A DNA stretch of 64,000 nt from Dyella telluris (lineage in GTDB: Bacteria > Pseudomonadota > Gammaproteobacteria > Xanthomonadales > Rhodanobacteraceae): contig NZ_CP060412.1 in assembly GCF_014297575.1 (NCBI RefSeq), positions 310,001-374,000 of the forward strand, read 5' to 3'. Position numbers and translations under genes: made by a program. Below the pieces are notes generated by a model. The model worked only from the letters and a program-made list of their open reading frames with translations, did no database searches and had not been told where the DNA came from. Shown piece after piece: positions 1 to 8,782 of the stretch; position 1 is the first letter of the stretch, and each line of letters begins with the position of its first letter.

Positions 1-93
1 CCCAGCATCCGGCGTCGGGCTCCACGGCCCAGTAACGGTTCGGACGACGTCATAGAAGAACCACGGCGCTGCCTCGGCGCCCGCAAGAAGATC

Positions 94-125
94 GGCGCCA
101 GCCTGCATGCTGGCGCCGCTTTTTT
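94..125 (+). terminator. Rho-independent terminator
   Basis: A perfect 9-bp stem (GGCGCCAGC, 94-102, and GCTGGCGCC, 109-117) with a 6-nt loop is followed by a T run at 120-125. The T run lies on the plus side, so it should end a plus-strand transcript entering from the left of the window. The first 93 bases are too short to identify that gene. Confidence 0.8.
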
Positions 126-146
126 CCGAAAACGGTTTTAAAGCAA

Positions 147-197
147 ACCCTGTGCGTCCCGGCGGGCCTCCCCGCCCTTGCCCATGGCGCACAGGGT
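147..197. repeat. REP-like inverted repeat
   Basis: ACCCTGTGCG at 147-156 is the reverse complement of CGCACAGGGT at 188-197. An inner GGCGGG/CCCGCC stem lies at 161-176. The CGCACAGGGTGCGC core also occurs in the repeats near 28.9 kb, so this looks like a degenerate member of the same REP family. It sits just downstream of the aldo/keto reductase gene and could act as its transcript end, although it has no T run. Confidence 0.5.
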
Positions 198-220
198 GCG
201 CTTCGCGTTGGTCGCAGCGA

Positions 221-1336
221 TCAGTCCGCCTTGAACCCCGCCTGCTGCAGCGACGGCACGAACACCGGCGGCGCGTAACCGGCCGGCTTGCTGCCCACCG
301 CCACGCCGCCATGAATGCGCGACTGCTGCACGTCGCCAAAGAACCAGTATGGGAAGGTCGGCTCCAGCGCGCTGGCTTCATTCAGTCGGGCACGCAGGTC
401 GGCAGGTATCTCGAACGACAGCGCAGACAGGTTGTCGTCCAGCTGCGCCAGCTTGGTCGCGCCGATGATCACCGATGCAATACCCGGCTGCGTGGCGACC
501 CAGTTGAGCGCCACCTGTGCCATCGGCCTGCCCATGGTGCCGGCCAGTTCTTCCAGGGCGGCGACGATCGCCCAGTTGCGCTCGGTGAACCGGTCGAAAC
601 CCGGTGCGCCGGAGATCTTGGCCAGACGCCCCTCGCCAGCGCCGCCCGCTTCGCTCGGCTTGTACTTGCCCGACAACAGGCCCATGCCCATCGGGCTCCA
701 GGCCGTGATGCCCATGCCCAGCTCGGTGGCCATCGGCACGAACTCGTGTTCGATATGGCGTTCGATCAGCGAGTACTCGAGCTGCAGGTTCACCAGCGGC
801 GTCAACGCGTGCGCCTCGGCATAGGTCTGTGCCCGCGAGGCATACCAGGCCGGCACGTCGGACAGGCCGGCATAGCGGATCTTGCCGGCACGTACGAGGT
901 CGTCCAGCGTGCGCACCACTTCCTCGGCGGGCGTCAAACGATCCCAGGTGTGCAGGATGTACAGGTCGATGTAATCGGTGCGCAGGCGACGCAGCGAGCC
1001 TTCCACCGCGCGCAGGATGTTCTTGCGGCCGTTGCCGCCCGCGTTCGGATTGCCGGGCTGGGCGTTGTAGGTGAACTTGGTGGACAGCACCACGCGATCA
1101 CGCGTGCCGCTGTCGGCGACGAATTTGCCGAGCAGCTCCTCGCTGGCACCTTCGGTGTACAGATCGGCGGTGTCGAAGAAATTGCCGCCGGCATCCAGGT
1201 AACGATCGAACATGGCGCGTGCGGTGTCTTCCGCCGCGCCCCAGCCCCAGTTGTCACCGAAGGTCATGGTGCCCAGGGCAAGGCGGCTCACGCGCAGGCC
1301 GGAGCGGCCGAGGGTGTAGTAGGCATCGAGTGACAT
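221..1336 (-). CDS. aldo/keto reductase
   Basis: NAD(P)H-dependent oxidoreductase of the aldo/keto reductase superfamily, cytoplasmic, 371 aa. The catalytic tetrad of the family is visible: Asp55 and Tyr60 in FFDTADLY, Lys87 in LSTKFTYN and His129 in YILHTWD. The C-terminal part contains the usual IIGATKLAQLDDNL cofactor region. The start is the ATG at 1336, preceded by AGGAG; an upstream in-frame ATG at 1435 would add 33 low-complexity residues that do not resemble the family and would run into the LysR operator region. The gene is divergent from a LysR regulator, the classic arrangement for a regulator controlling its neighbour. The substrate cannot be told from sequence; members act on aldehydes, ketones and sugars. 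Confidence 0.93.
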   Translation of the reverse strand: MSLDAYYTLGRSGLRVSRLALGTMTFGDNWGWGAAEDTARAMFDRYLDAGGNFFDTADLYTEGASEELLGKFVADSGTRDRVVLSTKFTYNAQPGNPNAGGNGRKNILRAVEGSLRRLRTDYIDLYILHTWDRLTPAEEVVRTLDDLVRAGKIRYAGLSDVPAWYASRAQTYAEAHALTPLVNLQLEYSLIERHIEHEFVPMATELGMGITAWSPMGMGLLSGKYKPSEAGGAGEGRLAKISGAPGFDRFTERNWAIVAALEELAGTMGRPMAQVALNWVATQPGIASVIIGATKLAQLDDNLSALSFEIPADLRARLNEASALEPTFPYWFFGDVQQSRIHGGVAVGSKPAGYAPPVFVPSLQQAGFKAD

Positions 1337-1411
1337 GGCGGACTCCTGGTGGGATGGGGGTGGAGCAGATGGGTGAAGTCTGCGCCTTGCCATTACGGGG
1401 AAAAATCCGCA

Positions 1412-1437
1412 TCTTGTGCATGCTTTATTAAGCAAGA
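1412..1437. promoter_or_regulatory. possible LysR operator in divergent promoter region
   Basis: TCTTG (1412-1416) and CAAGA (1433-1437) form an interrupted dyad with a 16-bp AT-rich centre, in the 108-bp gap between the divergent aldo/keto reductase and LysR genes. The position, just before the LysR start, fits an autoregulatory site. The match is short, so this is an inference from context. Confidence 0.35.
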
Positions 1438-1444
1438 CTAATCA

Positions 1445-2362
1445 ATGGCTCTCGATCACGCCTCTGCCCTGCGCGCTTTCCGCCTGATCGCCCGCCACGG
1501 GAGCTTTACCCGCGCCGCCGCCGAACTGGAGGTCACTGCCTCGGCCCTCAGCCAGACGCTGCGCCAGCTGGAAGACCACGTGGGCGTGCGCCTGCTGCAT
1601 CGCACCACGCGTCGCGTCGGCCTCACCGAGGCCGGTCACGCCTTCCTGGAACGTATTTCCCCTGCCCTGAACGAGATCGACCAGGCCATCGACGCACTGC
1701 GCCAGCACGGCGACCGCCCTGCCGGCACCCTGCGCATTGCCGTGCCACAGATGGTGCTCGACCACCTGGTGGCGCCTTGTGTCGCCAGCTTCATGCGGGC
1801 CTGGCCGGAGGTGAAGCTGGATATCCAGGTCGAGAACCGGCTCACTGACCTGATCGCCGAGGGTTTCGATGCCGGCATCCGCCTAGGTGAACGGCTGGCG
1901 CGCGACATGGTGGCCATGCCATTGGGAGGGCCACAGCGCGCCGTGGTGGTGGGCTCTCCCGGTTACTTTGCCGCCCACGGCCGCCCTGCCCATCCGCGCG
2001 ATCTGGCCATGCACGACTGCGTGCGTTTCCGCTTCAGCAGCAATGCCATTTATCGCTGGGAGTTTGCCCACCCCACGGGCCCGTCGAAGGGCCAGTGGTT
2101 CGAGATGGATGTGGATGGCCCGATCACCACCAACGATCCCACCATGGCGATACGCGCGGCCATCGACGGCCTTGGCCTGACGCATATGGTGGAACCGTCG
2201 GTGCGGGCGGCACTGACCGACGGGCGACTTCAGTCGGTGCTCGACGAGTGGCTGCCGCCGTTCGACGGTTTCTACCTGTATTACCCCAGTCGCCTGCAGG
2301 TGCCGCCCAAGCTACGGGCCTTCATCGAACACCTTCGACATCACCTCGCCACCGGGCGCTGA
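1445..2362 (+). CDS. LysR family transcriptional regulator
   Basis: DNA-binding regulator of 305 aa. The N-terminal winged helix-turn-helix is clear (SFTRAAAELEVTASALSQTL, about residues 19-38, then LEDHVGVRLLHRTTRRVGLT). It is followed by a periplasmic-binding-protein-like effector domain of the CrgA/AaeR type. The start ATG lies at the end of an AT-rich stretch with no convincing Shine-Dalgarno sequence, so translation may be weak or near-leaderless. It is divergent from the aldo/keto reductase at 221-1336, its most likely target. The effector is unknown. Confidence 0.93.
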   Translation: MALDHASALRAFRLIARHGSFTRAAAELEVTASALSQTLRQLEDHVGVRLLHRTTRRVGLTEAGHAFLERISPALNEIDQAIDALRQHGDRPAGTLRIAVPQMVLDHLVAPCVASFMRAWPEVKLDIQVENRLTDLIAEGFDAGIRLGERLARDMVAMPLGGPQRAVVVGSPGYFAAHGRPAHPRDLAMHDCVRFRFSSNAIYRWEFAHPTGPSKGQWFEMDVDGPITTNDPTMAIRAAIDGLGLTHMVEPSVRAALTDGRLQSVLDEWLPPFDGFYLYYPSRLQVPPKLRAFIEHLRHHLATGR

Positions 2363-2382
2363 AGCCGCATGGCGACGCGCGA

Positions 2383-2553
2383 TCACGAATGCCAGTGACC
2401 GGAGACGTAGACGCCGGTCGGCGCGTAATACGCCGGCACCCACACGCGCGCAGCGTAGTGCGGCCGTGGTGCCACTACCACGCAGCCGGTAAGTGACAGG
2501 CTCGCGCTGAACATGACGGCGAGGCCGAGACCGATCAGCATGAGTCGACGCAT
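2383..2553 (-). CDS. small lipoprotein with a YXWVPGHW-like tail
   Basis: A 56-aa protein with a short signal peptide ending in a lipobox (LSLTGC, Cys24), so probably a lipid-anchored periplasmic or outer-membrane peptide. The mature part is aromatic and ends in VYVSGHWHS, resembling the YXWVPGHW repeat seen in many small proteobacterial surface proteins. A strong AGGAG lies 7 nt before the ATG. It converges with the LysR gene. No function is assigned; I rate it as a real gene because signal, lipobox and ribosome binding site agree. Confidence 0.8.
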   Translation of the reverse strand: MRRLMLIGLGLAVMFSASLSLTGCVVVAPRPHYAARVWVPAYYAPTGVYVSGHWHS

Positions 2554-2687
2554 GGTGTTCTCCTTTCCGGTTGGGTTTGACCCGGAAAACGCCGGCCCGA
2601 AAATCGCGCTGACGGATACGCACAAATACGATGGCCGCCATTCATGCAAATGACGGCCATCGTTCATGCTGACATCAAGCTTGCACG

Positions 2688-4055
2688 TCAGTGCGGAGCA
2701 AGTCGCTCCATCACGGTGCGATAGCGCGCGGCAATGCGGTCTTCGTCGCGATGCGTGAATCCGCGCACCGCCCATTCGCCGCCGACCATCACGTCGCGCA
2801 CCAGCGGCACATTGCCGGCAAACAGGAAACTGTCGATCACCGAGCGCTCGTCGCGCGCGGCAAGCAGCGGCGCGCGATCATCCAGCACGAGCAGATCCGC
2901 ACGCGCGTCGGGGCGCAGCTCACCAATGGCAAGGCCCGACGCCGTGGCTCCGCCGCGCAACGCGGCACGCCACAGCGTTTCGCCCACGCTATCACCCTGA
3001 TGGCGCGCGGCGATGTTGCGATGGCACGTGGACAGGCGCTGGCCGTATTCCAGCCAGCGCAGTTCTTCCACCGGCGACACCGAGATGTGCGAATCGGAAC
3101 CGATGCCCAGCGTACCGTTGGCATCGATGAAGTCGGCCAGCGGAAACAGGCCGTCGCCGAGGTTCGCTTCGGTGGTGGGACACAGGCCAGCCACCGCACC
3201 ACTACGCGCGATCTGCGCGGTTTCCTTGTCGCTCAGGTGCGTGGCATGCACCAGGGTCCAGCGCGCATCCACCGGCGCATGGTCGAACAACCATTCCACC
3301 GGGCGCGCACCGCGCGTGGCGAGGCAATCCTGCACTTCGCCGATCTGTTCGGCGATATGGATATGGATGGGACACGCCTTCGTGGCGTCACTGGCGAGCA
3401 CCAGCTTCAGCGCCTCTTCCGGCACGGCGCGCAGGGAATGCAGTGCCATGCCCACGCGCAGCTTGTCGTTCTCGTACGCGCGCAGGGTTTCCAGCAAGCG
3501 CAGGTACGACGGCACATCGTGACCGAAGCGACGCTGGCGCGGCGCCAGCGGACGACCATCGAAGCCACCGCTCATGTACAGCACCGGCAACAGCGTGAGC
3601 GCGATACCCGCTTCCTTCGCTGCCTCGATCAACGCCAGCGACATCGCCTCGGGTTGCGCATACGGCGTGCCGTCGGGCTGGTGGTGCAGGTAGTGGAACT
3701 CGCAGACCTGCGTGTAGCCGCTCTTGAGCATCTCCACGTAGAGCTGCGCGGCGATGGCCTGGAGTTCATCCGGCCCCACGGTGGCGGCAAACGCGTACAT
3801 GGTTTCGCGCCAGGTCCAGAAGCTGTCGTCACTCTTGCCCTTGCGTTCGGCCAGCCCTGCCATCGCACGCTGGAATGCATGCGAATGCAGATTGGGCATG
3901 CCCGGCAACACCCAGCGGCCGAGGCGCTCGCCTTCACCAGTCGTCACGCCCGCCAGCATGCCGCCGTCATCCACTTCCAGCACGGCGCCAGGCGTCCAAC
4001 CCTGTGGCGTCCAGAGACGATCGGCGGTGTAACGGGTCGCGATGCTGCCAGCCAT
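2688..4055 (-). CDS. hutF: formimidoylglutamate deiminase
   Basis: Zn-dependent amidohydrolase of 455 aa that converts N-formimidoyl-L-glutamate to N-formyl-L-glutamate plus ammonia, step 4 of the five-step histidine degradation route. The metal-binding HxH of the amidohydrolase superfamily is at His57/His59 (PNLHSHAFQ). The family blocks VCEFHYLHH, IHIHIAEQ, VHATHL, GLCPTTEANLGDG and GSDSHIS are all present. The start ATG at 4055 has AGGAG upstream; a longer frame to 4253 would overlap the divergent gene. Its product is normally split by HutG, which is not in the window. HutI, the preceding enzyme, lies at 7210-8445. Confidence 0.95.
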   Translation of the reverse strand: MAGSIATRYTADRLWTPQGWTPGAVLEVDDGGMLAGVTTGEGERLGRWVLPGMPNLHSHAFQRAMAGLAERKGKSDDSFWTWRETMYAFAATVGPDELQAIAAQLYVEMLKSGYTQVCEFHYLHHQPDGTPYAQPEAMSLALIEAAKEAGIALTLLPVLYMSGGFDGRPLAPRQRRFGHDVPSYLRLLETLRAYENDKLRVGMALHSLRAVPEEALKLVLASDATKACPIHIHIAEQIGEVQDCLATRGARPVEWLFDHAPVDARWTLVHATHLSDKETAQIARSGAVAGLCPTTEANLGDGLFPLADFIDANGTLGIGSDSHISVSPVEELRWLEYGQRLSTCHRNIAARHQGDSVGETLWRAALRGGATASGLAIGELRPDARADLLVLDDRAPLLAARDERSVIDSFLFAGNVPLVRDVMVGGEWAVRGFTHRDEDRIAARYRTVMERLAPH

Positions 4056-4136
4056 GACCGGGCTCCTGGGAAACAGATCCTGAGTGTAACCGTTCGCCAA
4101 GCCGTCTCGTTCACGCTGGTACGGCATAATGTGGCG

Positions 4137-5711
4137 ATGGCCAAGAAAACACCGGAACACACCCCGAAGCTGCTGGTGCGGCAGGCAACGCCCGCCGATG
4201 TGCCCGCACTGGTCGATCTCACTGCCCGCGTCTACACCCCCGAGTGGGGGCATTCGGCGGAAATGCTGCGCTCACAGCAGACGCATTTTCCCGAAGGCCA
4301 GTTCGTGGTCGAGTACGAGGGGAAGATCGTGGGCTACTGCGCCACCTTCCGCATCGATGAAGCCGCCGCACTGGCACCGCACACCTGGATGCAGATCACC
4401 GGCGGTGGCATGGCTTCGCGCCATCGTCGCGACGGCAACTGGCTGTACGGCATGGAAGTAGTGGTGCATCCGGAATACCGCAACATGCGCATCGGCCAGC
4501 GCCTGTACCAGGCACGCAAGCGCATCTGCACCGACCTCAAGCTGCGCGGCATCGTGTTCGGTGGACGCATGCCCGGCCTGGCGCGCAACCTGCAGCGCTA
4601 TGGCAGCGCCGAGGCCTACGTGCAGGCCGTGTCGGAAGGCAAGCGCCGCGACCCCACGCTCAGCTTCCAGCTCAACAATGAGTTCGAGGTGATCGGGCTG
4701 TTGCGCGGCTATGTGCCCTCCGACTATGAATCGCTGGGCTATGCAGCGCACCTGGTGTGGCGCAACCCGGCCCTGCTCGATCATCCGGATATTCCGTCGG
4801 TGCCGTCCACGCAGCGACTGCCCGACCTGGTGCGCGTGGCATCCGTGCAGTACCAGCAGCGACGCATCCGCTCGTACGAGGAGTTCGCCACGCAGGTGGA
4901 GTACTTCACCGATATCGCGGCCGACTACAACGCCGATTTCGTCACCTTTCCCGAGCTGATCACGTTGCAGCTGCTGTCGATCGAGAACGAGGAACTCTCG
5001 CCGGTCGATACCATCCGCAAGCTCAGCCAGTACACGCCGCAGGTGAAGGAACTCTTCAGCCGGCTGGCGGTGCACTACAACATCAACATCATCGCGGGCT
5101 CGCATCCCACCGAGCAGGCCAACGGCGACATCCACAATGTCTGCTACGTGTGCCTGCGCGATGGCTCGATCCACGAGCAGGAAAAACTGCACCCCACGCC
5201 CAGCGAACGCACGGTGTGGAGCATCACCGGTGGCGACACGGCGGCGACCATCCAGACCGATTGCGGCCCCATCGGCGTGATGATCTGCTACGACTCGGAG
5301 TTCCCCGAGGTGGCGCGCCATCTGGCCGACCAGGGTGCGCTGATACTGTTCGTGCCGTTCTGCACCGACGTGCGCGAGGGTTACCTGCGCGTGCGCTATT
5401 GCTCGCAGGCCCGCGCCATCGAGAACCAGTGCTACGTGGTGTTGTCCGGCAACGTGGGCAACCTGCCCGGCGTGAACAACTTCGACATCCAGTACGGCCA
5501 GAGCTGCATCCTCACGCCGAGCGATTTCCCGTTTGCGCGTGACGGCATTGCAGCCGATTCCACGCCGAACATCGAAACCGTGCTGTTCGCCGACCTGCAC
5601 CTGGAAAGCCTGGCGCGCGCCCGCAACGCCGGCGCGGTGCAGAACCTCAAGGATCGTCGCTTCGACCTCTACGAGACGCGCTGGACCCGCAAGTCCGAGG
5701 CGAAATCGTGA
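4137..5711 (+). CDS. fused GNAT acetyltransferase / carbon-nitrogen hydrolase
   Basis: A two-domain protein of 524 aa. Residues about 11-165 look like a GNAT N-acetyltransferase, with an acetyl-CoA-binding region near YGMEVVVHPEYRNMRIGQRL. Residues about 230-510 form a nitrilase-superfamily hydrolase with the Glu-Lys-Cys triad at Glu273 (TFPELI), Lys350 (HEQEKLHP) and Cys384 (MICYDSEFPE). Such fusions are a known branch of the nitrilase superfamily whose substrate is, to my knowledge, not settled. The ATG at 4137 is preferred; an in-frame GTG at 4131 is possible. The stop overlaps the ClC start (GTGA), so translation is coupled. It is divergent from hutF and in one operon with hutI, hinting at an amide or amino acid substrate. 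Confidence 0.93.
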   Translation: MAKKTPEHTPKLLVRQATPADVPALVDLTARVYTPEWGHSAEMLRSQQTHFPEGQFVVEYEGKIVGYCATFRIDEAAALAPHTWMQITGGGMASRHRRDGNWLYGMEVVVHPEYRNMRIGQRLYQARKRICTDLKLRGIVFGGRMPGLARNLQRYGSAEAYVQAVSEGKRRDPTLSFQLNNEFEVIGLLRGYVPSDYESLGYAAHLVWRNPALLDHPDIPSVPSTQRLPDLVRVASVQYQQRRIRSYEEFATQVEYFTDIAADYNADFVTFPELITLQLLSIENEELSPVDTIRKLSQYTPQVKELFSRLAVHYNINIIAGSHPTEQANGDIHNVCYVCLRDGSIHEQEKLHPTPSERTVWSITGGDTAATIQTDCGPIGVMICYDSEFPEVARHLADQGALILFVPFCTDVREGYLRVRYCSQARAIENQCYVVLSGNVGNLPGVNNFDIQYGQSCILTPSDFPFARDGIAADSTPNIETVLFADLHLESLARARNAGAVQNLKDRRFDLYETRWTRKSEAKS

Positions 5712-7213
5712 GCGATCGGAACGACGAACCGAGCCCCGCCTCACCCAAGGTCACCGGACGCTTCCAGCAGCTTGCCCAGTCGGAGTTGTTCTCGCCGGTG
5801 CAATGGCGCCGACGCGTGCTGTTCTGGGGCGGCGCCGTGCTGGTTGGCCTGGCCGCCATCGGCTTCGCGCAGGCGGCCGACTGGGCATTCCACGTGTTCA
5901 ACGGCGTGGTCACGCACAATCGCTACTGGGCGTTCCTGATCACGCCGCTCACCTTTGCCCTGCTCGCCTGGCTCACCGAGGGTGCCCTCAAGCCCACGCG
6001 CGGCTCCGGCATTCCGCAGGCCATCGCCGCGCTGAAGATCGAAGACGAAGGCTTCCGCAACAGCCTGCTCTCGTTGCGCGTGGCCATCGGCAAGATGGCC
6101 CTGACGCTGGCCGCCTTGCTGGGCGGCGCCTCGGTGGGGCGCGAGGGCCCCACCGTGCACGTGGGTGCAGGCCTGCTTTATTCACTCGGGCGCCGCTTCG
6201 GTTTTGCGGAACCGGCTGCGGCGGGACGCTTCATCCTGGCGGGCGCGGCGGCCGGCCTCGCTGCCGCGTTCAACACGCCACTGGCGGGCATCGTGTTCGC
6301 CATCGAGGAAATGAGTGGCTCGTTCGAGCACCGCATGAGCGGCATCCTGCTGACCGCGGTATTCGTGGCGGGCCTGGTCTCGCTGGGCATCCTTGGCAAC
6401 TACGCCTACTTCGGTCATTTCGACATCGGCCTGCCGCTGGGCAAGGCGTGGTGGGCGGTACTGGCCACCGGCATCGTGTGCGGACTGGCGGGCGGCTTGT
6501 TCGCCCGGCTGATCGTGCCGCATGACACCGGCTTCCGTGGCTTCGTCGGGCGATTGCGCGCACGCCAGCCCGTGGTGTTCGCCGCCGCCTGCGGCCTGGC
6601 CCTGGTGCTGCTGAGCCAGCTCACCCACACCGGCCTCTATGGCACCGGCTACGAGCAGGCCAGGAACATCCTGCAGGGCCACACGGATACGGTGACGAGC
6701 TTTGGCGTACTGAAGTTTCTCGGCAACATCGCTTCGTACTGGGCGGGTATTCCCGGCGGTATCTTCTCGCCTGCGCTGGCGGTAGGTGCCGGCCTGGGCA
6801 ACAACCTGTGCGCCATCCTGCCGGGTGTCGATCCCTCGGCGGTGGTGCTGCTGGCGATGGCGGCCTACCTCTCCGGCGTGACGCAGGCGCCGCTGACGGC
6901 CACGGTGATTTCCATGGAGCTCACCGCCAACCAGCAGATGGTGCTGCCCATCATGGCCACCTGCCTGCTGGCGCGCGCCACGTCATCGCTGCTGTCGCGC
7001 AAGCCGGTGTATCGCGCGCTGGCCGACAAGCTCATCGAAGGCTACGAACGCGAGCTCGCGCGTCGCGCTGCCGAACCGTCCGCCGATGACGAAGGCGACG
7101 CACACGGCGCGTGGGCCGAATCATCCGTGGTGGAAGATCCGGCTACCCCGCTCCCGCCTTCCGGCGAACCACCGCATCCGTCCGTTTCACCCACCGATCA
7201 TCAACCGTCATGA
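5708..7213 (+). CDS. ClC family chloride channel/antiporter
   Basis: Inner-membrane protein of 501 aa with about 10-12 hydrophobic segments. ClC signature motifs are in order: GSGIPQ (99-104), GREGPTV (144-150) and [15 protein letters not shown]. Glu146 corresponds to the gating glutamate, and the acidic pair at 200-201 (AIEEM) occupies the place of the internal proton glutamate of H+/Cl- antiporters, so exchange rather than a pure channel is favoured. The GTG start overlaps the stop of the GNAT-nitrilase gene and its TGA overlaps the hutI ATG. The cytoplasmic C-terminus is charged and lacks CBS domains. Why a ClC protein sits between histidine-catabolism genes is unclear; proton or ion balance during amino acid use is one idea. 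Confidence 0.93.
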   Translation: MSDRNDEPSPASPKVTGRFQQLAQSELFSPVQWRRRVLFWGGAVLVGLAAIGFAQAADWAFHVFNGVVTHNRYWAFLITPLTFALLAWLTEGALKPTRGSGIPQAIAALKIEDEGFRNSLLSLRVAIGKMALTLAALLGGASVGREGPTVHVGAGLLYSLGRRFGFAEPAAAGRFILAGAAAGLAAAFNTPLAGIVFAIEEMSGSFEHRMSGILLTAVFVAGLVSLGILGNYAYFGHFDIGLPLGKAWWAVLATGIVCGLAGGLFARLIVPHDTGFRGFVGRLRARQPVVFAAACGLALVLLSQLTHTGLYGTGYEQARNILQGHTDTVTSFGVLKFLGNIASYWAGIPGGIFSPALAVGAGLGNNLCAILPGVDPSAVVLLAMAAYLSGVTQAPLTATVISMELTANQQMVLPIMATCLLARATSSLLSRKPVYRALADKLIEGYERELARRAAEPSADDEGDAHGAWAESSVVEDPATPLPPSGEPPHPSVSPTDHQPS

Positions 7214-8445
7214 CGCCACGCTGGGATCACCTGCTGACCAACGCCACGCTCGCCACCTTCGCCGGTGACGCGCCTTATGGACTGATCGAACGTGGCGCCA
7301 TTGCCACGCTTGAAGGGCGCATTGCCTGGGTGGGCCCGATGGACGCGCTCCCCCCTGATGCCGCCACGCGCGCGGCTCATGTGGAAGACCTGGGCGGAGC
7401 CGTGGTAACCCCCGGGCTGGTCGATTGCCACACGCACCTGGTATTCGGCAGCAACCGCGCGCACGAGTTCGACATGCGCCTCAATGGCGCAACCTACGAA
7501 GAGATCGCGCGCGCTGGTGGCGGCATCGTCTCCACGGTGAAAGCCACGCGCGAATCCAGCGAAGACGAGCTATTCGCGCAGGCACTGCCGCGCGCCCATG
7601 CCTTGCTGGCCGATGGCGTGACCACGCTGGAGATCAAATCCGGCTATGGGCTGGACCGGGAGACCGAACGGCGCATGCTGCGCGTCGCGCGCCGCCTCGG
7701 GAAAGCGCTGGGCATCACGGTGCGCACGACCTTCCTTGGCCTGCACGCGCTGCCACCGGAATACCGCGATAACCGCGAGGGCTATGTCGCCCTGATGTGC
7801 GACGAGGTATTGCCCGCCCTTGCCGGCGAAGGCCTGGTCGACGCGGTCGATGCCTTCTGCGAAACCATCGGCTTCACGCCGGAAGAAACGCGTCGCGTGT
7901 TCGAACGCGCGACGCAGCTTGGCCTGCCGGTGAAGCTGCACGCCGAGCAGCTGTCCGACCTCGACGGCGCTGCCCTGGTCGCCCGTTACCACGGGCTGTC
8001 CGCCGACCATCTGGAGTACCTCAGCGACAGCGGCATCCGTGCGATGGCACAGGCCGGCACCGTGGCCGTCTTGCTGCCCGGCGCGTTCTACGCCTTGCGT
8101 GAGACGAAGCTGCCGCCGATTTCCGGCCTGCGCGAACATGGCGTGGCCATGGCGGTGGCCACCGACTGCAACCCCGGCACCTCTCCCCTGCTTTCGCTGC
8201 GGCTGGCGGCAGGCATGGCCTGCACGCTGTTCCGCCTGACCCCGGAAGAAGCGCTGCGCGGCGTCACGGTGAATGCGGCACGCGCGCTCGGCCTCGATGA
8301 CCGCGGCACGCTGGAGGCCGGGCAACGGGCGGATCTCGCCGTGTGGAATGTCAGGCAGCCGGCCGAGCTGTGCTACTGGATCGGCGGCAACCATGCCTTG
8401 CGCAAGGTGTTCGTCGGCGGCGCTGAGCCAGCCTTCGCGGGCTGA
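7210..8445 (+). CDS. hutI: imidazolonepropionase
   Basis: Cytosolic amidohydrolase of 411 aa that opens 4-imidazolone-5-propionate to N-formimidoyl-L-glutamate, step 3 of histidine degradation and the reaction feeding HutF. The metal-site HxH is at His74/His76 ([13 protein letters not shown]). Family blocks [41 protein letters not shown] and [10 protein letters not shown] are present. The start is the ATG that overlaps the ClC stop (ATGA), and an upstream extension to 7111 is only the ClC frame shadow. It is the third and last gene of the operon. hutH and hutU are not in the window. Confidence 0.95.
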   Translation: MTPRWDHLLTNATLATFAGDAPYGLIERGAIATLEGRIAWVGPMDALPPDAATRAAHVEDLGGAVVTPGLVDCHTHLVFGSNRAHEFDMRLNGATYEEIARAGGGIVSTVKATRESSEDELFAQALPRAHALLADGVTTLEIKSGYGLDRETERRMLRVARRLGKALGITVRTTFLGLHALPPEYRDNREGYVALMCDEVLPALAGEGLVDAVDAFCETIGFTPEETRRVFERATQLGLPVKLHAEQLSDLDGAALVARYHGLSADHLEYLSDSGIRAMAQAGTVAVLLPGAFYALRETKLPPISGLREHGVAMAVATDCNPGTSPLLSLRLAAGMACTLFRLTPEEALRGVTVNAARALGLDDRGTLEAGQRADLAVWNVRQPAELCYWIGGNHALRKVFVGGAEPAFAG

Positions 8446-8474
8446 GCCCGCCCCCGCCGCTTACTCGCGGCCAC

Positions 8475-8502
8475 AAAAAAGCCCCCGCTGGGCGGGGGCT
8501 TT
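8475..8502. terminator. bidirectional terminator between hutI and the THX gene
   Basis: GCCCCCGC (8481-8488) pairs with GCGGGGGC (8492-8499) around a TGG loop. Six A residues on the left give a T run for minus-strand transcripts, and TTT on the right serves plus-strand ones. It closes both the hutI operon and the convergent THX gene. Confidence 0.88.
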
Positions 8503-8519
8503 CTGGCGAGCCTGATGGC

Positions 8520-8681
8520 TTAGGCCGACTTCTTCTTCGGCGCTGCCTTCTTGGCGGCGGCCGGCTTGGTCACGGTCGCCTTGCCACCGGCCACGGCCGG
8601 GGTCAGCGAATGCGAGCGGCTGTTGCCGTAGCTGCCACGGTAGGTCTTGCCACGACGGGTCCTGCGATCGCCCTTGCCCAT
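8520..8681 (-). CDS. 30S ribosomal protein THX
   Basis: A 53-aa very basic protein whose start, MGKGDRRTRRGK followed by YRGSYGNSR, is the hallmark of the bacterial THX family, a small peptide that sits in the head of the 30S subunit. The C-terminal half is an Ala/Lys-rich tail (about residues 35-53), longer than in Thermus but common in proteobacteria. The ATG at 8681 has a GGAG-type ribosome binding site. A longer frame exists only because the CDF gene shadow runs through it. A strong terminator follows immediately. Confidence 0.92.
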   Translation of the reverse strand: MGKGDRRTRRGKTYRGSYGNSRSHSLTPAVAGGKATVTKPAAAKKAAPKKKSA

Positions 8682-8782
8682 GGGGAACTCCTTGATTCGT
8701 TGGGGGTGAATACGGCCGATCATCGTATCAGCGACCGTCCAAAGCGCAATAGTCGGCAAGCGCCGCCCGTTCAGCGCTGCTG

